The notes: generated by a model not told the origin, from the letters alone. A DNA stretch of 64,000 nt from Cynocephalus volans (GCF_027409185.1 NC_084469.1:77783918-77847917), one strand, 5' to 3'. Shown: positions 1-11,264, numbered from the stretch's first letter. Numbers and translations are program-made.

Positions 1-15
1 TTATTAATGCAAGCC

Positions 16-166
16 AGGGTTGCCAGTTTAGCAAGCAAAAGTATAGGATGTCCTTTTAAATTTGAATTTCAGATAAACAAGGATTTTTTTTTTTTTAGTA
101 TAAGTATGTCCCATGCAATATTTGGGACATACCTATACTCAAAATTTATTTATAGCTGGCAACCCT
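16..166. repeat. Palindromic DNA-transposon-like element (MITE)
   Basis: Ends are perfect 11-bp inverted repeats: AGGGTTGCCAG at 16-26 and its complement at 156-166. A second inverted pair (GTATGTCCCA at 104-113, complement at 123-132) lies inside. Much of the element folds on itself. It resembles a palindromic mammalian interspersed repeat I have seen before, but I cannot name the family. Confidence 0.6.
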
Positions 167-199
167 GTCAGATGCTCTGCACTCCATTTATTTTATAAT

Positions 200-1530
200 A
201 TGGAAAAGCTGAAGAAGAGTCTAATCTTTAGGAAAAGAAAACATTTCAATGATAGAAGAATGCCCATTTAAAATTCCTCTCTGGCAAAATTTTCCAAGCC
301 ACTTAGCCCCATGGTGGAATGCTGCCTCTGTCACATGATACCTGACACCAGGTTGACAGTTCCTCCCAACACAGCTAGATATGTACCTGCCTCTCACTGG
401 AAAGTTTTACAGTAGTGCCAATTTGGAAATCCCATCGTCAATTATAAAACAGAACTCTCCCAAGGTGAGAGCTGGAGGGAAAACACAGAGATGCATATGA
501 AAATCCGCAGGACTGTATGGTCTAGGAGTGAAATGTTTTCTAAATCAAATTAAGCTACACGATGAAAATTGAGGAGAACGTCCTTAAGGTGACTTTTAAA
601 TGAAAATGAAATGTCTGTTAGTAAGTTACAGAGGTGCAATGATACCGAGTGGCAGGCTTGTGTCTCATTAATTTCAGACATAGATTTTCATGTGAGGCTA
701 TTTGATTATAATTTGATTATCTGACCCTGTAATTAAAGTTTATTGCCAATTTGGAAGCTTACATGTAAAATGAACTGATTTTTCTTCAAAGCAATATACG
801 ATCTTTTGGACTCATTGACTTCTGGTTTTGCATTTAAATGGAAAAGTCAGTTATAACGTGACAAACAGGTTGGGGTTTTGATCGTTAATCCTGCTAAAGC
901 AATATTCATAAATTCAATTCTGAATCAGTTGGAATACTTTTCTTTTATTAGTTTCTGTGTTATTAAATGAGATTGTTTCTGACTAATATATTTCTGGACT
1001 CAAACTGTAGCTCCAAGCTGTTATTCAAATCAAATAACATGCCCCTTACTTGTGCCTTGCACTAATAAATGCCAACTTGTGATACATTTGCAAGAGACTG
1101 TCAGCAATATTAAAGGAGGCAATAATGCCACGGAGGTCTCAAAGTGAGCTGATTTTTCTAAGGGCTGATATCCATCATTTTTCTTAAGAACATACTCACA
1201 CACAAAAACCCAGATATTCAAACCTTTTAGTCTTAAAGCCAGAAGTGTGCTTTGATTTATTATAAACATAATTCACTAGCGCTTAAACGGCCAAGGCTTT
1301 GGAATTAGAAAACTCATAACTTTAGGATCCTGAGTAAGAGAATCAGAAAGCTGATTTCAGAGCAGAATCAAAGTTATAATTAGAAGGAAAAGTGCTGCTT
1401 AATTTGGGAAAGGAGAGGGTCTTTCTTTCCAATATTCAGGTGGGAAGGAGAAGCTACATTGCTCTTAGAAAAACTTCACAAATCACCATTGGGTTCCCAG
1501 AGCAAAAAGGGGTGTTGGAGACCCCCCTTT
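200..1530. other. Non-repetitive AT-rich intergenic DNA
   Basis: No gene and no recognisable repeat. Open frames here are short and have no protein-like character. The part from about 560 to 1060 is rich in homeodomain-type motifs and is listed separately. Confidence 0.5.
560..1060. promoter_or_regulatory. Candidate conserved non-coding element
   Basis: AT-rich, non-repetitive, with many TAATTA-like, ATTAAT and TGATTAT cores of the kind bound by homeodomain factors. AKTIP lies near the FTO/IRX regulatory landscape in mammals, where such elements are common. Conservation could not be tested, so this is an inference from composition only. Confidence 0.25.
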
Positions 1531-1539
1531 CCTTGGCCC

Positions 1540-1700
1540 CATTTTAATGAGGGCTAAGAAAAAGGGTCTCTATGAGGAAACTGAGGCCCAGAGAGCAATC
1601 AGCTGGTCAGAGTTATGCAGTGAGCTGGGGGCAAATACCAAATGGAGACTCTCTCCTAACACTGCCCATGATTTCTGCCTGATACTTTTCCCACCACCCA
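1540..1700 (-). repeat. MIR SINE fragment
   Basis: Contains the antisense MIR core GAGGAAACTGAGGC at about 1576, followed by the usual AG-rich and GAGCTGGG segments. Diverged and truncated. Confidence 0.45.
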
Positions 1701-1919
1701 GCTAAGGAAAGGCTCATAAATATTCATGAACACTCCACAGGGGCTGGAATCAGAGGCCCTGCCCCCACCCCACACACTCTGTTTGCCCTCCAACAAATCA
1801 CCTGAACCCCAGGAGCCTCAGCCCCTGCAGTGTGGGTTACACCTGCCCTCTCTCCTGTTTCCTGGAGTAAATAACACCTGACATGTAAACTACAAGTGCA
1901 GGTAGCTTATATCTTACTT

Positions 1920-2000
1920 TTTAAGTCTCAAGTGCTTCATTGAGGTACGATTGGCATATAATAAACTGTGACTATTTAAAGTATATTTCCTAAATAATAA
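1920..2000 (-). repeat. Old L1 3'-end fragment
   Basis: TTCATTGAGGTACGATTGGC followed by ATAATAAACTG resembles the antisense L1M 3'UTR start. Short and diverged. Confidence 0.4.
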
Positions 2001-2569
2001 TAGCATTGAAGCTTTTACTGTTTGGGGCAATTTTTCTCTGAATTTCTCTATGTTTGGGCCTCAGAGATAATCCTCCAGACTGAAATGTGGGTTCTTTTTC
2101 TCTTTACTGAGACCTCACACATTTCCATCACCTGTTGACTCGATGGGTTCGGGCAGGGTGTTGCTATATTTCCTCCTTACTACACGATCATTATGGGCAG
2201 GCATTGTCTCTCCTGCCCCAGAAGACAATTGTTCAAATTCATTCGTTGAATTCCAGAGTCTCTGAGTTGTGAGAAACCTTAGTGTGCACCCTCTGCTGAC
2301 AGCTCCCCTCTTCCCACCACACCTGCCACATACCTTTTCCCTTCCCAGCCCTCCAGCTTGCCCACTAAGGGCCCATCCTGGCCTCAGCTTGGATCTCGGG
2401 CTTGAGCGACTCGGAGTCACCCAGGTGGGAAACACTTCCTGTGCTGTGCCCAGACACTGCCGGTGTGGAGGCACTGCCCGAGCGGATGCTGACCCCAGAC
2501 AATACACCATGGCTCAGCCGAAGCAGGTGCTGCCCTGTCTTGTTAACAGCACAAAACAGGTGTCACTTC

Positions 2570-2790
2570 TGAGCATCTACTTAATACTTGCTGGGCCCTT
2601 TCCTAGGTGATTTGTATTTCCCACCTCCTCCTCCCAACCATCTTTAAAGACTGGCATTATTATCCCCTGGTCAGAAGTGAGGAAACTGAGGCTGGAGAGC
2701 TGGGCGGTGGGCTGATCTGCCTCTTGCCCTACAGATTTATGCAGATGACCCAAGGTGAGAGAGGGCTTGCAGGGAAGAGGCATTGCGATA
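2570..2790 (-). repeat. MIR SINE
   Basis: Antisense MIR order is visible: GAGCATCTACTTAATACTTGC, then TTATTATCCCC, then GAGGAAACTGAGGC. The intergenic DNA between this and the repeats at 3463 shows no gene. Confidence 0.5.
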
Positions 2791-3446
2791 GCTGGAGGCG
2801 GGATCTGTGATGGGGGCAGCAGGGGGAGATCATGGACTTGGGGGTGGTAGTGAACCTGGGTCTATTTCAGCACAAACCTCCAGTGTTCTGGTTGGATTTT
2901 GCCACCAAAAGGTGCAGACTCTGCCCTTCCCATTCAATATGCAACTAAAGAGCCATACCCTGGCTGACCCCAAGGCTAGGGTGGGGACAGATGCAGACAG
3001 AAGGTGACTGTCACCTGTGCTGCATGGTGCCTGATGGCAGTCAGGCATCGAGTCCTCTGTGACTGCTAGTGCTCAGGCCTGGTTCTGGGGAGACCTCACA
3101 CTTAGGCTGCCATTTCCCAGACAATTGCTTCTGCGGCAGGCATTGGCCCCACGGGTGGCTAAACGGGAATGACGTCTTTCCAGCTGGGCGTGGAGGTTCA
3201 GGGGAGGACATCACGGCTGCTGCGAGATGATGAGTACTTTCTGCAGCTTCTTATTCCCCTGAGGGAATAGAGGTGACTGGGGCTCACAGGGTCTCAACCC
3301 TGGCTGCTCAGTGACACCACCAGGGCGTTCTTGCGATTGACTGGTGCTCAGGCCTTTCTTGGCCAGGGTGGAGATTAGGTCTTGAGTGTGGCAGCCGCCG
3401 CTTTGCTGCTGAGCACGTGTATACCCTACAGTAAACTGTGTGTGTA

Positions 3447-3462
3447 CACTATGGAAAACTTT
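3447..3462. repeat. 16-bp target-site duplication, left copy
   Basis: CACTATGGAAAACTTT is repeated exactly at 3566-3581, bracketing the SINE between them. Confidence 0.85.
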
Positions 3463-3565
3463 TTTTTTTTTTTTTTTTGTCTTTTTTAAGACCGGCCGCA
3501 CCGCACTCAGCCAGTGAGTGCACCGGCCATCCCTATATAGGATCCGAACCCGTGGCGGTTGGCCC
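3463..3565 (-). mobile_element. tRNA-derived SINE (CYN-like), 5'-truncated
   Basis: A poly(T) run at the left is the A-tail of a minus-strand insertion. The body carries the B-box-like GGGTTCGGATCC (minus strand) and the start of a second tRNA-like unit. The 5' part of the first unit and the second B box are missing. The perfect 16-bp duplication indicates a fairly young insertion. Confidence 0.8.
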
Positions 3566-3610
3566 CACTATGGAAAACTTTGCAGGACTATATATACCCT
3601 GCCTTTTTTT

Positions 3611-3709
3611 GGGGGGGGGGGGCTGGCTGGTACTGGGATCCAAACCCTTGACATTGGTGTTACCAGCACCACATTCTAACCGAGTGAGCTAACCAGCCAG
3701 TCCATACAG
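3611..3709 (-). mobile_element. tRNA-Ile-derived SINE, monomer
   Basis: Minus strand reads GGCTGGTTAGCTCACTCGGT (A box region) and ends with a B-box-like GGGTTTGGATCCC. It has a single tRNA unit, unlike the dimers elsewhere in the window. It is flanked by CCTGCCTTTTTTT at 3598-3610 and 3710-3722, a 13-bp duplication. It sits only about 45 bp from the neighbouring SINE. Confidence 0.8.
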
Positions 3710-3734
3710 CCTGCCTTTTTTTAAAAGACATAAT

Positions 3735-3870
3735 TCATGAACCACAAAATCCATTTTAAAGTGTACAATTTGGTGGTTTTTAGTGTATTCAGGTGGTTGC
3801 GCAACCATCACCACTATCTAATTCCAGTACATTTTCATCACCCCAAAAGCATACCCTGCCTTTTGAATGG
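3735..3870 (-). repeat. L1 3'UTR fragment (old)
   Basis: Matches the antisense L1M pattern: AATTCATGAACCACAAAATC, GTGTACAATTTGGTGG, then a CAACCATCACCACTATCTAA block. Diverged. Confidence 0.55.
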
Positions 3871-3924
3871 AGATCATAGTCAGGGTGGACACATTGTTGT
3901 GGGCATGGATGATAATGACGATAG

Positions 3925-4240
3925 TGGTGCCAGCAGCTATCATTGAGCACTTACTGTATACCAGCCACTGTGCTTAGTGCTTTACATATTTATGCACGGA
4001 TATGTACGCATATTCGTGAAGTATGAATACATATTTCAGTCTGCCCCAAATAGGACAATATCGTTATCCTTACTTAACTGAGGGAACAGACGTAGAGCGA
4101 TGGAGCGAGCAGCCCACCATCCTTGGGATTTGATCCCATGTGGAACGCGCTCTTCCTCTCCTCTAAGTCCAATGGGTCTGTTCCCTGTGGAGTCCGACAA
4201 GATCTCCCTACACCTACAGAGGCCCATGATAGCTGACTTT
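3925..4240 (-). repeat. MIR SINE
   Basis: Begins with antisense MIR ATTGAGCACTTACTGTATAC, then TGTGCTTAGTGCTTTACATAT. The tRNA-like end lies near 4130-4180 (TTTGATCCCATG). Nearly full length but interrupted by unrelated bases. Confidence 0.5.
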
Positions 4241-5045
4241 TCTTTTTTTTTTCCAGTTTGTTTTTTTTAATTGTGATAAAATATACGTAACATAAAATTT
4301 ACCATTTCACCTGTTTTCAAGTGTGATTCAGTGGCTTACGTACGTGCACAATGTCATGCAACCATCCCCGCTCCCCATCTCCAGAACTTTTTACTCATCC
4401 CAAACTGATACCCTGTACCCACTAACACCAACTCCCCATCCCCACCTCCCCCAGCCCTTGGTGACCTACTCTACTTTTTCTATGAACGTGCTTATTCTAG
4501 GCACCTCATGGAAGGGGAACCATACAGTATTTGGCTTATTTCACTTAACATAATGTTTCCAGGGTTCAGCCATTGTATAATATGAACATGTATCAGAATT
4601 GCATTCCTTTTATGGCTGAATAATATCCCACTCCTTTTTACAGCTGAATAATTGTATGCATACACCACATTTCGTTTTCTATTCCTCTGTTGAAGGACGC
4701 TTAGGTGGTCTCCCTCTTGGCTATTGTGTATGTACATGCACTTGCTTGAGTTTTAATTCTTTGGGGTATATACCTAAGAGTGGAATTGTGGGGTCATGTA
4801 GTAATTCGATGTTTAACTTTTTGGGAAACTGCTGTGCTGTTTTCTGTCATTCCCACCAGCAATGTGCGAGGGTTCCAGTTTCTCCACATCCCTGCCAACA
4901 CTTACTATTTTTCATTTTGTGAGCAGAGCCATTCTAGTGGGTATGAAGTGGTATCTCATTGTGGTTTTGGCTTGCGTGTCACTAATGATGTTGAACATGT
5001 GGCTTTTCATGTGGCTGACCTATTTGCAAAGATCACAAAATAGAA
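4240..5045 (-). repeat. Old L1, 3'UTR and end of ORF2
   Basis: On the + strand it starts with a T-rich tail and the L1M 3'UTR signature (AATTGTGATAAAATATACG). It continues through AACCATCCCCGCTCCCC and CCACATTTCGTTTTC to the antisense ORF2 end (CCCACCAGCAATGTGCGAGG, ATGAAGTGGTATCTCATTG). Many stops, so long dead. Confidence 0.75.
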
Positions 5046-5154
5046 AAGAGGTGTGTGTTTTAGGGGATAAGGAGTTATCAGGTCAAAGGGGACCAATCTA
5101 ATAACGAGCAAAGGCATTTGTCTGGGCTGAGTTTACCTCTTTTTTTGGGAATTT

Positions 5155-5335
5155 TCCGATCAGTGTTCTCAGCCTTAGCTATCTTATCAGAATCACCCAG
5201 AGAGCTTTTAAAACTATGGAGGCCAGCTGCACCCCAGCGCTTCTGGTGTGAGGGGTCTAGGAGAGGCCGGCATTTGCAGCTTCTGAAGCTCCCCACGTCA
5301 TCCTCCTATGCAGCCAGGGCTGAGAACCTTTGCTC
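5155..5335 (+). repeat. MER5-type hAT-Charlie element
   Basis: GTTCTCAGCCTTAGC, AGAATCACCCAGAGAGCTTT and terminal GGGCTGAGAACCTTTGC match the pattern of MER5 elements, with inverted ends (TTCTCA...TGAGAA). Confidence 0.6.
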
Positions 5336-5401
5336 CGCACAAACATCATCAGGGTGAATCACTCGTCACCCACCCAGGCTCACGCACAGCCACTTTACAA
5401 A

Positions 5402-6065
5402 GTTTTTTTTTTTTTTTTTTTTTTGGTAACTGGTTTATCGAGATAATTCACACCCCGTACAATTCACCCATTTAAATGTACCATTCAATAGTTTTTAACA
5501 TATTCAGTTTTTCCACCATCACCACAATCAATTTTAGAACCCTTTCGTCACCTCGAAAGGAAACCCCATATCCTTTAGCCATCGCCCTATCCTCCTTCTA
5601 GCTGCTGGCAACCACTAATCTGCATTGTGTCTGTAAGGATTTTCCTTTTCTGAACACTTTTTCCAGTTTTATTAAGGTATAATTAACAGGGAAAATTGTA
5701 TATATTTAAGTTGTACAACATGCTTTGATATACATATACATGATAAAATGATTACCACAATCAAGCTAATTTCTGGGCATTTCATATACATGGAATTATA
5801 GACTATGTGGTATTTTGTGCCTGGCTTCTTTCACTTAGTGTAATGTTTTCAAGGACCATCAATGTTGCAGCATGTGTGATTTCATTCTTTTTTACATCTG
5901 AATAATATTTTATAGTATGGATATCCCACATTTGTCTATCCATTCATCAGCTGATGGGCATTTGGGCTATTTCCACTTTTTGGCTGTTGTGAATGGTGCT
6001 GCTATGACCATTCAAGTACAAGTTTTTTATGGACCTTTAAGCCTTTTTAGTGCACAATTAAACTC
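5402..6065 (-). repeat. Old L1 3'UTR and ORF2 end
   Basis: A run of T's (about 5405-5424) is the tail of a minus-strand L1. Then come ATTCACACCCCGTACAATTC, a second L1-like start at 5660 (TTTTATTAAGGTATAATTAAC) and the antisense ORF2 end through CCATTCATCAGCTGATGGGC. Two L1 3' ends seem juxtaposed, so this may be a nested insertion. Confidence 0.65.
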
Positions 6066-7140
6066 AGTTTTGTCCCCATTACAGGAGAGGCTCAGCTCTA
6101 ATTTTTCATTAAGAAAATTGGAAACCATAAATCCTATGCCTTTTCATTTAAAATAATATTCTCCAAAATTTTCACTGCTTCGAAATGTTGGTTCTTCTTA
6201 ACTATTGTTTTGCAGGCTTAGACCCACTTGGACTCAAGACATCCCTGAAAATCATCTCAAAACAGTTCTTGAACTTAGGCCCAGCTCCTCCCCTGGTGCG
6301 CTCCTTTCCCCCTCTCTAGAACTTCAGATAAAGCATGTTAATTTAGGACAACAGTAACTGGGACTAAAATCCCACCTTGTCTTTGTTTCGTTCCTTGCTC
6401 ACTCTTGTCACACCTCCTTCACCTGTTCCAGATGCCACCCAGCCCTCTGAGAGGAGGTAAGAAGGGACATCTGGTAGGAATGCAGAGATGGAGAAACCAG
6501 AACCCACCTGGTTTCTGGGAGCTTAGGGAAAACAAGGGAACCAATCCCTAAATATATAATTACAATACATGCCAAATTCAACGTTTCTCAAGTGTGGGAG
6601 GCATATTGGTAAATAATGGGAAACGGTATCAGGTAGCATGTAGACGTGGCATTAAATAACACTGAATCACCAAAGACAAAGTTATTCCGTTTCTATTACT
6701 TTTTAAGCCTTCAGATAAAGCAAGGAGAAAGTCTCAGTTTGGTGCTAATAGGTCTTTAACCGCTCTCCAATTATATCCCCTTAGGTAAAAAAAAAGAGCA
6801 GACATAAACTCAAGTCTCCAGCTGCAGTAGTATTGAACCAGAAACTGGCAATGTTGTTTTGTTTTCATTGTATTTATTTTTCAGTTGGCTTCTAATTGGT
6901 TAATCTCACTGACTTTTTTTCCATTTACTATTGTCACATCAAGTTTACTTTTAAAAATAAATACATTTAAATTTAAGTTTTAAAAAGTGAGTTCATTTGA
7001 AGGAAAAGATTAATAGTAGAGCAGGTGGCCAGCAGATGTGGCAGAAATCATGCAAGTGGTACCCAAATGACCCTGGGAGATACATGTGGATGTGCTTTAG
7101 GGAGTGAGGGAACCCCCAGGTTGTCACCCAAGAAGCAGCA
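6066..7140. other. Intergenic DNA, nothing recognised
   Basis: No gene, no clear repeat, no long open frame. The part near 6870-7010 is AT-rich. Confidence 0.4.
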
Positions 7141-7144
7141 TATC

Positions 7145-7310
7145 ACTAAATCACAGAATGATGGCTAATAATTTATAGATGGAAGGGCTCTTAAGAGGTT
7201 GGCTCCTAGCTGTACTTTTGCAGGTGAGGGAAACTGAGGCTGTAAAGTGTTGAGGGTCTGGATCACATAGGTGTTAGTGGGGAATCCAGCCCTGGTCTCC
7301 GTGGCTGTGT
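7145..7310 (-). repeat. MIR-like fragment
   Basis: GTGAGGGAAACTGAGGCTG and the following GGAATCCAGCCCTGGTC fit antisense MIR. Weak. Confidence 0.4.
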
Positions 7311-7659
7311 CTCCACTGCAGCGGGTGATATGTCAGTGCTGTCTCACTCCACATAACAGCTTGTGTTATGTCAAAGGGCATTTCTCTTTTCCCAGATGAC
7401 CCAATAAAATAGTACAATTTGCCTGCAGTAATGTGAATAATGAGCACTGGGAATGGCATGGTTCTGCCTCCACCACTTTACAAAGCCCCAAGGATGAGGC
7501 TCATTGGTGAAGAATCACCAAAACTTCTTTCTCTCTAGAAGTAAGACAGCAACATAGTTACAACTGGCTGTTGTGCTGCTCAGCAAGTTTCCCTTCCAAT
7601 ACATGGGAGCATTGTACTTCCCTGCCCCTACTAAGCTGTGGGTTAATTTTGTTACACAG

Positions 7660-7885
7660 CAAGAGATAACAAATACAAAGTCTGGCTTTTCTCACTTGGC
7701 ACGATGCATTTGAAATTCACCCATGTTGCTGCATGTAACCATAGTTCCTTTTTATGGCTGAGTAGTATGCCTTTAAAGGGATGTAGCACGGTTGATTTAT
7801 TTATTTTCCTGTTAAGGAATATTTGAGGTGTTCCCTATCTTTTGGCAATCGTGAATAAAGCCACTCTGTAAAGTAATATTTAACT
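7660..7885 (-). repeat. Old L1 fragment
   Basis: Antisense L1 ORF2/3'UTR features: CTGGCTTTTCTCACTTGGCA, CACCCATGTTGCTGCATG, TTTTTATGGCTGAGTAGTAT, and a wave of degenerate sequence to GTGAATAAAGCCACTCTG. Confidence 0.55.
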
Positions 7886-7929
7886 TTGAATTTCTTTTTA
7901 ACATAGAATCGATACTTCTTGCTGTGATT

Positions 7930-8310
7930 CTCAAGGACTTGTGTGAGCTGGCTTCCTGCCACTAACCAATCCCACCTCTTCCTGGGGTTCCCCTTCACCC
8001 CATTCACTCTGTGCATAGACCAAGTGATCCCCTCCCCAAGGCCTTTGCACTTTGTGTCCCCTCAGTGTTTGCCTGGCCCTTTCTATAGCTGGCTTTCAGA
8101 TCCAATGCCCCCTCCTTGGGGGCCTCCCAGACATCTTTATCCAAAGTCCCCCTCCCCTATTAGTTGCTATCTATCCCCTAGCCCTCTGATTGTCTTCATA
8201 GCACCTGTCGCACTCTGTAATTATTTATGTTTACCTTTTTGTCTCTCCTCCACTGCAGTGTAAGTTGTAGGAGGGGAGAGATCTTGTCTCTCCTTCCAAG
8301 ATCTTAGCAT
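7930..8310 (+). repeat. L2 LINE 3' end
   Basis: Shows the L2 3'-end order: CCTTTGCACTTTGTGTCC, TGGGGGCCTCCCAGACATC, GTCTTCATAGCACCTGTCGC, then CACTGCAGTGTAAGTTGTAG and GGGGAGAGATCTTGTCT. Interrupted at its end by a MITE. Confidence 0.6.
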
Positions 8311-8316
8311 GTACAA

Positions 8317-8394
8317 AGGTACTTCGAAAAGTTCATGGAAAGATTCATAGTACCTTTTAATTCTATTTGTCCACAAACTTTTTGAAATTCCCTT
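8317..8394. mobile_element. Mariner-type MITE, about 78 bp
   Basis: Diverged inverted ends: AGGTACTTCGAAAAGTTCAT at the left and the complement of AGGGAATTTCAAAAAGTTTG at the right. Small size and this terminal sequence fit a mammalian mariner-derived MITE. Exact family not assigned. Confidence 0.6.
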
Positions 8395-8399
8395 ATATT

Positions 8400-9245
8400 C
8401 TGGTACTTAAAAGATATGGGATGAATGAGCGGATGAGTAAGTAGATTGGGAAAGTAGCCTAGGTTCAGCTTATATAATTCTTGAGTGCCAGGTTACAAAG
8501 TGCACTGTGAATAGGCCATGGGGAAATACAGGCAGTGTTGAAAACGGTACTTTGGGGAAATAGTCTGTTCATTCAAAATAAAGTTTTGGTTACAGCAGGT
8601 CATAAAGCAAGGATTCATATACATATATCTTACAGACATTGAATGCCCTGCAATTGTGGTTTCCAATTCTGTTAACATAAGACACAAGGAAATGGCAGTT
8701 ATTTAAGATATATCTGACTGATTTTATCCACTGAAATTTCATAGAATTTAGAGATTTATTATTCCAAAAAAATATATAGCCTTGTAAATTTCCCCTCAGA
8801 CCAGTACTCACAGTTAAATAGGAACTGATGTTATCGTTGTGTGTATGCTCGAGCAGAAAGGCATAAACCGTATTGATGGGCATGTATCTCACTTTTACTA
8901 GCAGTAATGGTATGTGTGGAAAGACACAAATAGAGAAGAAACATGCAAGCCCTGCTGTGTTGCACTGTGAGCTGTACTTTTAAGTGATGGGCTCTTAAAA
9001 TACTCTTCTGGAACAATAACAAAAGTGATAGCGTTTTATTAAAAGACTAGCAGACAAATCAGAAATCATTTGCTGTCTCTCAGGTTTCTGCCTGTTAGCG
9101 GATTCGTAAAAGCACACAGACGGTGGTTGAGATTTAACATAATGATGTGACATGGCTGGGGTACCAACTTTAACAATATTCCCTGCAACCCATCACAAAG
9201 ATACTTTAAAGAAATATGGGACATTTGGCACTTCTCCCAATAAGT
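8400..9245. other. Non-repetitive intergenic DNA
   Basis: No gene or recognised repeat. Balanced AT-rich composition; may contain regulatory DNA but nothing specific can be supported. Confidence 0.35.
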
Positions 9246-9249
9246 CCCA

Positions 9250-9400
9250 TACTCCTTCATTCATTGCAGTTTTATTGAGTGCCTACCAAGTGTCCTGGAC
9301 ACTCTGCTAGGACTAGAGATGAGCCACAAGTAAAGGAGACACGTCCCCTGCCCTCCTGAAGCTCACGGTCTACAGGGGAGTGAGATGGCCACAAGTCACC
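9250..9400 (-). repeat. L2 LINE fragment
   Basis: TTGAGTGCCTACCAAGTGTC, then CCTGCCCTCCTGAAGCTCAC and GTCTACAGGGGAGTGAGATG, the antisense L2 3'-end pattern. Confidence 0.55.
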
Positions 9401-10030
9401 ACAAGGACAGCCCCTGCCTAGCCTGGTGGAAGGGACCTCTGGTCGTTTGATTTGGCTTTTTCACAATCTCACGTAGATCTCAGCAAAGCCAAAGGTGGCT
9501 CACGCCAGTACTGGCAACCAGGACAGACAATGGAAGCATCTCAGAAGCAGGTCAGTTCAGCTCTGAGCAACTCTGGAGAGAGTGTAGCTCTCTGCCCATG
9601 CACGGCTGGCCAAGTGGGGGAGGCCGGTGGCTGGGGGGCTCAGCAAAACAGCCTTGTAGATAATGAACACGGGACAGGAGCAGTGTTTTGAAAGAAATAT
9701 TAATCACCTTTTTCCTCTGGCTTTTCTGCATGTGATCCTCTCCCTAGTTGGCTGGAGGCATCAATCTTGGAATGAGGAGAGGTCACAAGTGTTTACAGAA
9801 AGAATGCTAGAGAAAGAATTACGCTCAGCTTTTGACATTCAAAGTTGGATTTTGCATGGCAAGCCAGACTCATCTTGAAGATTTTCTTGATTTTAGAAAA
9901 AATTTCCTCAGCATATCAAGAGCCAAGCTTGGAAGCCTCAGTGCTTAGAGACCTCCCAGTATGGAGAAGCGATCTCTTTGCCCCTTGGGCTGTGCAGCTT
10001 GTTGCTCTGTGATAGAATATAAGGCAGAAT
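9401..10030. other. Intergenic DNA, nothing recognised
   Basis: No gene or recognised repeat in this stretch. Confidence 0.35.
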
Positions 10031-10031
10031 A

Positions 10032-10300
10032 GGGGCTTTCAAACATGATTATCCATGACCCCCAGTAAGATGTTCATATGTGTGCACGTGCATGACACAC
10101 ACATACATACAGACGTGTGTGCCCACACACACATGCACATACACACAAAACAAATTTTAGAAACAATTCTTAGCATTGTTGTGTGTGGTATTTTCTCATT
10201 TTAAGAATTCAGTTTTATTTTTTATTAATGCTGGTCATGACCCGTGGACTTTATTTCCTCCCCGAGGAATGGGCCATGACTCATAGTTTGAAAGTCACTG
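10032..10300. repeat. DNA-transposon-like repeat with inner CA tract
   Basis: Inverted ends GGCTTTCAAAC (10034-10044) and GTTTGAAAGTC (10286-10296). Internal ends CCATGACCC and GGTCATGACCC are also complementary. A degenerate (CA)n tract occupies about 10,080-10,150. Resembles a MER-class element with tract expansion. Confidence 0.5.
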
Positions 10301-10879
10301 AGTCAGAGGACATGGCCTTGGCAGATGTGGGGGGGGGAAGGCTGGAGAAACAGTGATGGGTGAGCGGGGCTGTGGGGTGTATGTCCTGACCTCCCCACTC
10401 CCTGTGTCATCCTGGAGGGGGAAAAGTGAGACTTAAAGGAACAGGGAGGCCAAAGGAAGGGGTATTGCTGCCCCAACTCCCCTTACAACCCTGGAAATAG
10501 ACCCCGGCTCTTCACCCACCTGGATTAGGCCACCTGGATTAGCAAAGCAAGGTGGGTGGTTGTGGTCCCGCAGAGGAGGTGCACAGCTTCCCCAAGCTGC
10601 CTCCGTTCCATTGAGGTGCAGATGCCCCTGGGGGGTTCCCCTCCAGGAAGGGCAAGGAGATTCCACAGCAGAAGCAAGGGAGGCCAGATCCTGAGCTCCA
10701 CCAGGTTAGAATCTCAGCAAGGTGAGCAGTAGCCAGTGGACAAGGGACACCTTCAGAGAGATGCAGGTGCTCAAGACTGCCCACCATATCCCACCCCATT
10801 CGCTCAAGGGCTACCTCAGAGGGGAGCTGGCCTGAGAAATCAGGGCATCCAAATTCTTTGCCCAAAAGAGGTAGAACAT

Positions 10880-10969
10880 GGGCTGGCTGGTTAGCTCAGT
10901 TGGTAAAAGCATGGTGTTATAATACCAAGGTCAGGGATTTGGATCCCTGTACCAATAAAAAAAAAAAAA
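10880..10969 (+). mobile_element. tRNA-Ile-derived SINE, monomer
   Basis: The only plus-strand copy among the eight. GGTTAGCTCAGTTGGTAAAA (A box) and GGGATTTGGATCCC (B box) 36 bp later, then a poly(A) tail at about 10,957-10,969. It keeps the tRNA-Ile layout, including TGTTATAATACC in the anticodon region. No clear target-site duplication. Confidence 0.8.
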
Positions 10970-11240
10970 GTCAGCTCAGCCCAGTTAAAATCGAGGTGTT
11001 GATGGGGGAAAAAAAGATGAGGGAGGGGGGATAGAACATTACCTAGAGGTTGTTAAAATTATTGTAACTTAATCTAGCCTTTTTCTGCCCTCTTGTCTTG
11101 CACCAAATTGGGGTTCATGAAGACTCAATCAGTTCTGGATAAAATTTTTAAAAAGCCATGTTCTCATGCCCTCATGAGGTAAACATAGAAGCCAGCCACT
11201 TGGTGAAAGTGAAATCTCCCCTGTATGTTGCCCAAGTTGG

Positions 11241-11253
11241 CCAGTAGAGGGCT
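11241..11253 (+). promoter_or_regulatory. CTCF-like motif
   Basis: CCAGTAGAGGGCT within TTGGCCAGTAGAGGGCTGGG fits the CTCF core (CCASYAGRKGGC). A motif match alone does not prove binding. Confidence 0.4.
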
Positions 11254-11264
11254 GGGATAATGTT

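Noticed and set aside
10080..10150. CA tract as an independent microsatellite locus
   Set aside because: It lies between the inverted ends of one DNA-transposon-like repeat and is degenerate.
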